The notes under the pieces: generated by a model
What the model was told of the DNA's origin: nothing
Databases searched by the model: none
What the model saw: only the letters and a program-made list of their open reading frames with translations
Assembly: GCA_026119935.1 (NCBI GenBank)
Contig: JALRMH010000018.1
Location: 62,001-126,000, forward strand
Source of the DNA: Endothia cerciana
Lineage: Eukaryota; Ascomycota; Sordariomycetes; Diaporthales; Cryphonectriaceae
Direction of reading: 5' to 3'
Length of the DNA: 64,000 nucleotides
Part shown: positions 54,188 through 64,000 of the stretch, one piece after another
Position numbering within the stretch: position 1 is the first letter of the stretch
Layout: each line of letters starts with the position of its first letter
Translations under genes and position numbers: made by a program

Positions 54188-57100
54188 TCACCTGCGCGCA
54201 TCGTAGTCCCAACTCCTTTTCAGACCGCCTTCGTACACACTAGCCACAGATTCTTGCCACATGGACGGCGTAATAAAGGTCTGGATGGGAGGAGCCGAGT
54301 ACTGCGTATGCGGCGAGATCTGCTGGGATGCGGCCGCCGCGGCCGCCGCGACCGATGGGACCGTTGCGTGGACGTGCTGGATGTCCTGGATTGTTGGGAC
54401 CTCAGCGGCACCTGGATTTGGAAGACTTAGAGAGCTGCTCGAAGGTGGGCCACCCGTTACGGGTGTTGACTGAGCTGGTGGCGTACCGAATGAAGAGTTC
54501 CACTGACTAGGGGAAAGTGTTAGTCGAGGCGCAGGTTTGGGAGGAAGACAACAGGCAATAAGTTGCTCACTCAAAAATCCGTGTCGGGTTCCAACCGGAA
54601 CCACCATCCGTCATGGACATGGCCGGTTGCAGAGTCGGCGCCTGGGTGGCATTGGTCTGTGCGGCAGCCGAAGTGGCCATCATGGCGAGTGACTGCGCAG
54701 CTGGAGAGTCACTCTTCAAGTCCACAGGACCCGCTGAGATGGGCGGCGTGATTGGATGCTGGCCGGGGTAACTGACTTGAGAATGCTGAACGGCGCTCTG
54801 CGTATCGATCGTCTGCTGCTGATGGTGATCGACAGAGCTCCGCATCGTCGCCCTGCGCGTGTAGTTGCCAGGGCTCGTCTGCGTCGGGCTCATGCGTGTG
54901 GTACTTTGAGGACTGCCGTAGGGGAAACTCGCCCTCAGGACGAAGGGCTTCCTGGTGTCGGCTGAGAAAGCCTCGCGGATCGACTCGATCTGCTTCTTCA
55001 TCTCGGGCATCGTCCACGTGTGCGTGCACTTCTCCAACACCCTCATGTGTCTTGTCATATACTCGCGAGCGTCCGAGTTCAGCTCCGGGTCGGGCGAAGT
55101 GAGAGCCACCTGTGACTTGTCAGGGAGTGCAATGTGAAGAGCAAGGAAATTCGACGTACAAGATGGAGCACAATGCAAGACAGAATACAGTAGAGCGTGA
55201 AATGGAGGCCTCTTTGCATGCACTGGAGGCCGTTCAACCCGTAAGATTGTAGGATGGCTTCTTGCAAACGGCACAGGTTCTTTGCAGCGTTGTAGCACAG
55301 CAGCATATGGTGTTTCCACTGTCCATCCATGCTGGACGGGTTGAATTGTTGCAATTGTGGCCGGTGCAACAATATGACGCTGAGATAGTAATAGCTGTGC
55401 ATATTCCCGATGAATGCCGAGGTCAGCCACAGGGGAGAGCCGTCGGGCGGATAATTCACAGCCAGATCATTCGGAAGGTCGTTCATCCAGGCCGTGACTT
55501 CGGGATTCAACGATGCCAGCTCGGGATCGCCGGTCCAATCTTTGTGCTTGTGGATGCGTGAATAGACCCTGTTCATCCTTGCAATGTTGCGGACAAGCCG
55601 GACCATGTATGTAAAGTTTCGAGCGACATGGTAATCGGTATCGTCGCCCGTCGTGAATGGTCGCTGTACGTTGAAGTCGACTGTATCCAAGTCTACTGAC
55701 AGATCTGTTCGGCCTAGCTAGATGTCAGCTGAATGCTCCATTTCGTCTCAGAGAGTCTACACATACCTTGCGCAGAACCTATCATGGTCTCACAGAGGAA
55801 GATGGTTTGCCATATCCGGGTTTTCAGGGCGCAATCTGCCGCAGACGAGTTGCAGGATCGCCCGGCTTTATGATCTTCGTAGTGATCATCCAGTCCTAGC
55901 TCCTTACCCATCTGAACACACTGTACAATGCTCATCCACGACCGGTAAAAATAGCCACGACGCGGAGCAGCTTCTCTCGCTTTCAATATCAGTAGAAGTG
56001 CCTGCAGGGTGCTTAATCGAGGGATGTCCAGGAAGGAGTCGGTATGTCCTGATCAGTGTTAGCATCTCGGCGAGCTGTGGATGAGGTTGAACTTAGACGC
56101 ACTCGTCGCCAAAGCTAGCCACTGCTGGCCCTCCCCAGGCTCGTCCATGATCCTCCCTGCCAGTGCAAACATGGCCTCGAGAACCAGTGGTGATATGGAT
56201 TCCCGATCGGTCTGCCACTGTCGATAGAAGGTCGCCCTATCCAGCACCGGTATATAGGGGTGAACATGGGTGAAAAATGCATCGAAATAGTGGAGTGAGG
56301 TATCCTCGTCCGGCATCAGCTCCGGCGGTATGCGAATCTTGTGACCAGGGCCAGAGACGAGGGGCGGCAGCGACGTTTTGTATTCGTCGTCTTCTGGGAG
56401 CAACGGCTCCTCCTCGCCTTGCGTCCTAAGCCTCAACTTGTTGTTCAGGTATGGTGCTTCAAGAGCGTCAGAGCTTGCCAGACGAGCAGTAGACACCTGC
56501 AGCGAACTCACCTGTGCCTGCATCGTTCAGCTTCAGAGTGCCGAGAATCTCCGAAAGATCCTGAGGTCCATATGACTCCGAGGTATACGTCTCCGGGGGG
56601 GAATCTGGACGGTTGCCCTGTTGTACGTGCGAAGTAGGGAACATGGACGGTTGCGCTTGCGCCTGCGATTGTGCTGCTGCGTAAGAACCGTCGACGACGC
56701 CAATAGGAGGAGGCATGGTGGTGTAATGCATCCCAGTTGCCACCGGAGAGTGGTCTGCATACTGCATGGGTTGGTAGAGACCAGACGGTCCCGAATAACT
56801 CGCTGCCTTTGGCGCATACATGGAGGCGGTATCCGGAGTCCCGGCTAGCATGTGTGGCGGCGGCATGGCCAGAGGCGGTCGAAAATCGTGAACACCTACA
56901 CTGTCGTACTCAGGGCGAGTTGGCTCGAATACCTGCGGTTCAGCGGCACCGTCGTAGCCGTTGGGACGGACGCAGTGAAGTTTGAGGCGGATGCATGCGG
57001 AGCATGGCCAAGTGTTGGTGGTGGCAGCATCACACTTGATCTTCCTCCGTCGACATCCTTCACATGCCCTCATCACTATAAAGACGTCAGTTGGTCTCAG

Positions 57101-57370
57101 CCGTTGAGATCGAGGGGTTCCAGGAGCTCGGAACCGGGTTACAATGCGCGCGTACCCTTGAGCCTCTTATGACGATTGTGCTCGTCCACGAAGACATAAT
57201 CTGCAAGGAAGTTAGATGCCATTCATATGATATCCGGAAGGAGAGAGCGCACTCTTCTGGGTTTCTCTTGGCTGGTGGTAGGGCTGGGGTGCGAAGCTGA
57301 AGTTGGTCATCTGCGAGCTCTGTGGGAGCAGCCGGCGGACTGTCGGGTCGTTCGACATGGTGGCAGTCAT
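54188..57370 (-). CDS. Zn2Cys6 fungal-specific transcription factor
   Basis: Nuclear regulator of about 924 aa in eight exons, high to low: 57370-57253, 57200-57156, 57075-56512, 56456-56103, 56048-55767, 55713-55160, 55109-54571, 54506-54188. Exons 2-3 join as NYVFVDEHNRHKRLKV, then MRACEGCRRRKIKC; the six Cys (about residues 59-89) are spaced CX2CX6CX9CX2CX6C. A Pro/Gln/Tyr-rich linker follows. The fungal middle-homology domain spans about residues 290-650 (FFTHVHPYIPVLDRATFYRQW, TDSFLDIPRLSTLQALLLILKAREA, RNIARMNRVYSRIHK). The C-terminus holds poly-Ala and ends SVASVYEGGLKRSWDYD, a conserved tail. The target pathway cannot be named from sequence. The start could be 57358, which has the better CCACC context. 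Confidence 0.88.
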
Positions 57371-58297
57371 GCGATCGGTATGTCTAGAAGGTTGAGAATT
57401 CCCAAAGGCGTCTGAACTGGGCGAGTGTCGCACGTGGTGTTCATGTGGCACACGGTGGGTGGACAGATGGATGAGATCGGGGGCGGAGGCGAGAGCCTCA
57501 ATCGTACACAGCCGTGGCTTGGAAGAAAAAAAAAAAATTTAAGAAAAAAAAAAAAAAAAAAAGAGCCTCGCTACATCCAAGCAGCAGACACAGCTCAGTT
57601 CCTTCTCTTGCCTGGCTGGGTCGGGCCAAGCTCTCGTGCTACCACAGGACTGGGTCCCAATCGCCTCTCTCTAGCCGGTTGCCGCGGTGCGGGCGGTCGA
57701 GGGAAGTTCGGTCGGTGTCGAACGTGATGACGAAGTTGGTGAGACTACCAGGTTCTGGCGGTGAGGCAGGTATCCAGAATTCTGGAATCCGTGGTGGGCA
57801 CGCAGAGCTGTGTGCGCGACAACAGGGACAGGATGAGCCTAAATGTGTAAGAGTCTATATTGAGGGGGGGTGTTGTGGCAGGCTAGTTGTAAAATAAAAT
57901 CCGGCAGAAGGTCATGTAAGTAGTATTCCTGGATTACAGTCCTGCCCAGTTCACGCTCCAACGGCACTGGGCAACGCAGGGCTCCCGGTAGGGGCGTGTG
58001 GAGGGGAAGACGAGGCGAGTCGAGTAGAGTTCCAGGGGCGAGGGGGCGTGGGCCAGGGGTGGGCGACACAGCTGTGGGCGAGCGAGAGCCACAGCCAGGA
58101 CCAGCCGCAGTGGAGGCCACGACGGGTGAGGGATCAGGGGACCAAGGGCATGTACAGTACCAGGGCCTCAGGGGCATTCTCCTCGGTGAGTTTCTGGCCT
58201 GGGGACTGGACTGGGGCACCCATGGATCGCTGGGTACCATAGTAGCCCAGGGACCGGGGGGGGGGGGTGTTTTGGGTGGAGGGGCGAAAGCCCCAGG

Positions 58298-58341
<44 letters not shown>
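58298..58341. repeat. (TAAC)11 tetranucleotide repeat
   Basis: Eleven perfect TAAC units. This is a simple microsatellite; it is not the fungal telomere repeat TTAGGG. Confidence 0.95.
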
Positions 58342-61300
58342 CGACCACAAAGACCTGCGTTCTAACCGCCCCTACACCGACGGGAACATGACACCAGAGC
58401 TTTTCCCTCTCAGTTGGCGACGGCCGCCGGATCCAGTCAGGATGATGATGAAAGCCCGGAAGACCCGGTGGGTGTCTGCTGGAGTACGGCGTCAAGCATG
58501 CACACAGGGCTGGGCATGACCCGAGAAAAGTGACGCGTTAAGACGACAGAAATAGACGTGTTTCGCCCTATGTACCCAGGAATTACGAGCGTGGGCTGGT
58601 GACGACGGTGGTGGTGTAAGAGTGGTGACCTGGCCCGTCCATAGCATGGAGGGTCCATGGCCGCCGTGCAGGTAACCCCCAGCCTAACATGTGGCAGCGC
58701 CTTGTTGATGAAGGGGCGCGTTTGGGGAAGACAAGAAACACTCGAAGAAGGGAAAGGAGCGCGTGTCAAGCCCACTGGTCCACACCCTGCAAAACCCTTG
58801 TCGTCGTGAGGAGCGGAGTCGGGTGGGGGGGGGTTGGTGAGGGCACCCAGGTGGGGGCGCCTGCTGGGCAGCTGGGCAGGCAGATATCGACCGTTGCAGA
58901 GAGGGATGGGAGTACTATAGTGGCTATAGTGGCCCCCCTGGCCGCGCCCGGCAATGCCCCGTACATCATGGGTACCGTAGTACATAATAATAGTAGTACA
59001 GTCACAGTATTGAATCCACCCCCCACGCGCGCCATCAAAAGGGAAATGTGTTACAAAGCTTATAGGACCGCCCACGAGGGACGCAGACGTACCAGGATCG
59101 ATCAAGAAACGCAGCGGAACTTTTCGCTCGAGAAGGGGCACCATGGCATCCCTTCACCACGGCTGCAGCGTCCCCGAAAACCTGGAGTCTGGAAATTCCG
59201 GGTCTCGCCCGAGGTGTGCACTAACCGGCCGAGATTCTGCGGTACTGTAGTACTGGGCACGTAGATCGATGCGGCCGTGCGCCTCTCTGGTACGATTGCC
59301 TGGGGCGCTTTGTACCGCTGGTGCTGTTCTAGCCCTTTTGAGGCCGGTATTTGCAACGCGTCTATTCCCACACGGTGGTCCTTGAGACGTTGCCACCAGC
59401 GGTGCTGGACAGGTTCGAAAGACCTTGGTAAGATTACCGACTGAACGCTGACACCAGCCTGACGGGGCCCCTCTGTTGGGTGAAGTCCCTCACTGCTGTT
59501 ACGTTTGTGTTGACAGCAGTCCCCTGTCGGTACGTAGCCTCGGCTATCTGTCTGGCAAATCCCTGCCGGGCGACCCTCACCAGCATTGGCATGGATAAGT
59601 ACATATTACTATGGTACTATAGTATGTCCACACGACGACTCCTGAGGAGAGGAGTTGGAAGAGGCCTTGCTAGGGCGCTGCGCAAACAGGCAAGAGAGGG
59701 AGACCATAGCGGGTGGAGCCCCTGGCAGTCTTCATTTCAGAGTTGTACCACAGTAAGTCATCAGCTGCGCCCAGCTGACGACTCCCTGGAGTCCGAGAGA
59801 GAAAGAGAGATGGGGATGGGGATGGTGGGGATGGAAACAAGGATGATATACTATGTACCGTGGAGACGGTACCGCGGGTCCGTGCTGGGTCAGGCTTGCA
59901 TATCAACAGAGCAGAAGCTGGGTAAGCGAGACGCTTCTGCAGGTGTGGCTCACGGTTCCTCTAACGAGTCGACGACACCATGCTCTCAAGCGGCCCGACC
60001 GGTCAACACGGAACCCTATTCGCATGTGCGATATGTGCTCATTCTTCTGCTCATTGCATCTTTGCGTAGCCCATAAGATGGGAGATATAGGGGTGGGTCG
60101 TACGCGGCTCTCGAGTATAGCTGTGGCTGGAACCTCGGTGCTCTCATCATCGACCGACTATCTTCCCTTGTACCGAGATCCCATCAGGGGCCGACCACTC
60201 AGCGCCCGATGATGAGATGGTGGGCGATACTACTCAGGTGAAGGCCAAGATCAGTCCAGCCAAGCGCCAGGACGGATGCTTTGGGTGATGCGCTTGATGC
60301 ACTATACCCCACACAGAGGGTATCCCAAGACAGGATCATGGTTTCTGGCCTCCAACACATGGGACGAAATGCAGGGGATATGTGTGAGGTTTTTTTTAGG
60401 AGACTCGGTAACCACAAGATTGGCACCATCTGCGACAACGTGCCGTCAGCCACACCTGCATGTCAGTTGAGCTGTCAGGTATCATGTCGACAAGCCAATA
60501 CAAAGTAGACAATCCTCTCCAGAGTCCATATTGGTTTTGTTGACATACCAGAAGCGGTGAACCGTAACACCACCAAAAGAGAGGGGAAGGGAAAAAGGAA
60601 AGAAGAATGGGAAAGACAAAAAAAGGCGGCTAGGCTCGCGTCTAGTCTAGAACTCAGACGTTGGAACCAACCCGTGCAGGTATCCCACCTATAGCAATAT
60701 TTGTGGGGGATGTGCTTGCATGTGAGCTGTGGGTCCAAAAGATGCGCGCCCCTCCCAACCGCCCCCCCCCCCCAAAAAACTCGGATAAGACACAGTACTT
60801 GTGCCCAGGCGCAGAACATCACGTACTGTCTCGCAGAGGAGGTCCTGTCCGGTCCCCAGAGCAAACTCCTTGCCCAGGGGCCAGAGCCACAGCCTTAAGC
60901 TAGGTTTTACTAGTGGCACTTGGGCACCATGAGCGATACATGGCAATTGCTGTCCAGTCTAGGGCTGACTGTACTGTAAGCTGGATGGCAGTAAATCTGC
61001 TATTGACCGTGGGTGTATGTAGGGAGACTTGAGTGGGCTGGGGACAGCCTTGGTGTCATGCTCAATGCGGATGTCGGGAGCCACATTGGTGACCGGAAGT
61101 GCAGTGCTGCACGGATGCATGTACCCTCACGCCAGGCTGAGCTGCTGGCCGGTCGACGCATTGTGCTGCCATAACTGACACTGTGACGGTGCTGTGTGCA
61201 TATCAGCACTGTCCTGTTTAGTCTGGCCTGGATCCAGCAAAAAGGACCCGGAGAGTTGGTCATCTATCAGTCAGGAAAAAGAAACCTTCTGATGTCGCCA

Positions 61301-62084
61301 GAGCAGTACACGAAGTACTTTATACAATAGATAATATCAGGCCCTCAATCTGTCCAGACATAGTACACAGCACTCCATAGATATCCTAAGCAGGCACATA
61401 TATGGCACTACAATGGTATGTATATGCCCGGTACAGAATACTGAGTGGTGTCCCAACTTCCACCGCATTTGTGTAGGCGAGAATGAGGCAAAGGCGTGTT
61501 CAGGTCTAGGATCGGGTGCAGGTCGCAGGTGCAGGTACAGGTGCAGATGCAGGGAACTGCTGCTGCTGCTGATGCTGCTGGAACTCAACGAGTCAAGGTC
61601 TTCATAGCACAGTACCACCCAGTGGTGATGCAGTACGTACCCCTCTTCCTCCCGGGGTGCCTATCCCGTTCCTGCTGGACCTGCATTGCTTTCTGGTTTT
61701 TGGGGGTTGAGGGGGGGGGTTCTTTTCTTCTTATTTGTTTCCCCCTTTGTGTCACCTCCAGGGGAACCACCACCAAATACGGCCAGCTCCTCCTCTGAAG
61801 GAGGAGTCAGCTCCCAAACAGACGACGGCCTAACAAATATCATGATATTTCAGCTTCCACTGTCCGAGACATGCCAAAGCACTCCCCCCCCCCCCCAGTT
61901 GCAGGGGCGGCCTCTGCCGCTCTCTCACAGCGCTGTTCCTTAGCAGTGCTGGCACCAACTTCACTGCCCACTCTACGACACTGGACCGAGAACTTAACAG
62001 GTAATCAGCGGTGGGGATCACTGAGTTCGGCAGTACTACAATGGCTCGGAAATTTGTGCTTGTGTTTACCATGATGACCACCAT

Positions 62085-62123
<39 letters not shown>
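62085..62123. repeat. (CAG)13 trinucleotide repeat
   Basis: Thirteen CAG units with no supported reading frame around them. Confidence 0.95.
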
Positions 62124-62124
<1 letters not shown>

Positions 62125-63314
62125 GGAGAACAAGCACCACGCCCTGTCCTATCTGGCCATGCCCTGCCAGTCCTGACCTCGATGTCGACCCTCGAGGACC
62201 CGAATATGTGTCTTGAGCTCCAGAACGGATCCTCCTTCCGCTCGCTACCAGGAAGACCCTCCATCAACACGAGTTGCAAATGACCCAGAAAAGAACGAAA
62301 AGAGAGGGAAAAAAGAGGGACTCTCTCCACCCCTCAGTCAATCAATCAAGCTTACACAGTGCCGGCTTGCCTGGAAATTGTCCTTCCTCCGGCAGCGTAC
62401 ACGCACTTGATCAAGTCAAGTCGCAGCGGTCAGTGAGGCTTTGCCAGCCCTCATCAAACCTTCTCATACTATGCACAGGGTCCCTATCGGTCAGCCAGGG
62501 ATGTTGACGATGGTTACCGAGTAATATGGTACTAGTGCTTGGTACTCTCCGGGATCGCAAATCCGCCCTTGTGCCTATCGAGCGGATCCTGCGTGGGGAC
62601 GTCGATGAAAACACAGATCGTGCATCGTGCTCCCACCCTAACTCGGTTCCCATTCCGATGTGTTGTGCATCACGACATTCGGCCTAAGACACGCTGGGGC
62701 TCCCGGCGTCGTTGAGTGAGGTAGCTGGGCAGTAAGCATGTCCTCGCATGTGCGCTCATGCGAAGACGCGCGCCGCCCTCCGCGGCGGGACTTGGAGAAG
62801 ATCGCGGCCGATGCACAGGCCGTCCGGTGGCCCTCAAGCTATACCGTAGTACGGCGTTCGAAGTACACGACCTGACCCAGCTATAGAAGCAGCTAACTAT
62901 AGGTCATCCCTGATATGCACAGGAGTGGCGTCAGGCACAGGATTCCGTACTACAAGCGAGCCGTACTGCCCAGACCAGCTTCACAACGGCACTCTCAGCT
63001 TCCAGGACAGACCATATGACGCCTCGGTGTCGGGCCTTGATCAGGCCCTTCCGTAGAGGATGCCCTGGCAGCGGGCTTGTACCGCCTTGTCCTGAGACGG
63101 ACGAACCATCACGGTTGTTGGTTTCCGCCCTTTGTCTCCAAACTGCCGGAACCCCGTCAGCCATGCCAAAAACCCAATTATGCATGCTTCTGTGGGGCAG
63201 CCGACGGGGCGCTTCCGGCAAATCAGGTGAGACTGGTGGATAAATTCTGGGGGATCTTCGTCGAGGACCGCTAGCCGAGATGATCCGTCGACACCACCTT
63301 AAGGTCTCCGATAA

Positions 63315-63348
<34 letters not shown>
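63315..63348. repeat. (CCAG)n tetranucleotide repeat
   Basis: About eight CCAG units followed by a CCCT run. Confidence 0.9.
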
Positions 63349-64000
63349 CGCCCTCCCTCCCTCCCTACCAAGGCTGCCCGGGTATGCTGCCGCCCGGAAC
63401 TCTCCGGCGCGCGGTCACAGGCTGGCCACACGCTTCTCAGCACCCCTTTGCAGCCATCGCGCGCTGTGCTGGACCCGGCGCACCGCAGACGACCTCTCGG
63501 GTCGACCGTGGCTTCCTGACGCCATGATATCTCAAACTGCTGCCCCGTAGAGTCCAGGGTAGAGTCTAGGCCATGTGCGACAACACTTTGCCAGAATCGC
63601 TTAGGTAGACCAAGTTGTCGCACTTGCTTGCCCCTCCACCAACCCCACACGCAGCGCGCGACCGGCCGATGGCGCGTCTCCAACATTTCGTCATCAGGGT
63701 CAACGCCTAGATCGCTGACCGAGGGACGGATTGGGGGCTTCAGGGGTTGTCTGACACACTATGCTCAAACCTACTCAGCTCGCCAATTCGACACCTTAGG
63801 CCACTTTTGCGTTAGCATCAGCCCCAGCAATTTCGCTTTTGTCGTGCCTTGCATTGCAGACTTCGGGTTCGACGCAGCCCACTTCACCCAACACCAGCAT
63901 TGGAGTTGCGTCACAACGTGGGAACGTCAAGCAGTGGCTGCAGTACTAGATGTCGAGGCGATGACGTGTCTGAGCTAAAGCATAGAGCACAAAACACTTT

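Larger units (their letters stand above)
57371..64000. other. Repeat-rich gene-poor region
   Basis: About 6.6 kb with no gene I can support. It contains A tracts (57527-57562), (TAAC)n, (CAG)n and (CCAG)n repeats, G runs (58257-58267, 58824-58834), and many short GTAC-bearing inverted words, for example at 58975-59010 and 59238-59252. Long open frames exist but read as low-complexity translation of GC-rich DNA. Confidence 0.5.

Noticed and set aside
58298..58341. Possible telomere-like repeat
   Set aside because: The unit is TAAC, not TTAGGG/CCCTAA; an ordinary microsatellite.
62931..63686. 251-codon minus-strand open frame
   Set aside because: It translates the CCAG repeat and its surroundings as low-complexity Trp/Leu/Ala/Gly; no family resemblance.

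Overview
The window is nuclear DNA of a filamentous ascomycete, most likely a sordariomycete. The evidence is short GT-AG introns with GTAAGT/GTATGT-type donors, GC-rich codon use, a HET-domain gene, a Zn2Cys6 regulator with a fungal activator domain, fungal-type GH31, phospholipase B and calcium exchanger genes, and a nuclear tRNA-Ile with an intron. Species was not determined. Exon models were built by hand from reading frame, splice phase and family knowledge.

Layout. 0.6-15.9 kb: vacuolar Ca2+/H+ exchanger (+), SPRY protein (+), MFS transporter (-) divergent from a HET-domain protein (+), secreted GH31 alpha-glucosidase (+) and FAD monooxygenase (-). 16-24.6 kb is gene-poor; its one clear relic is a broken P-loop/HAD gene at 17.2-18.0 kb. 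24.6-29.5 kb: a caspase-fold-like protein with a half zinc cluster (+), convergent with a GPI-anchored phospholipase B (-). 32.2-50.7 kb is the housekeeping core: TMA23-like G-patch protein, RNA polymerase I subunit RPA43, two zinc-less MDR oxidoreductases, importin KAP120 (all +), FGAM synthase ADE6 (-), a DsbA-like protein (+) and a two-helix mitochondrial protein (+). 51.6 kb: tRNA-Ile(AAU). 54.2-57.4 kb: an eight-exon Zn2Cys6 regulator (-). 57.4-64 kb: no gene found; tetranucleotide and CAG repeats.

Functional threads. TMA23 and RPA43 lie 0.8 kb apart on one strand and both serve ribosome production. GH31, PLB and the FAD monooxygenase are secreted or catabolic functions; no biosynthetic cluster is visible.

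Most unusual points: the GH31 frame is closed by a single UGA, but the same frame continues into a Ser/Gly linker and a GPI-signal-like tail; KAP120 is likewise followed in frame, past one UAG, by a charged helical segment; the calcium exchanger needs a GC-AG intron and a 16-nt microexon; a His/Cys caspase-like fold is joined to a half Zn2Cys6 motif; and a P-loop/HAD gene is visibly decaying.
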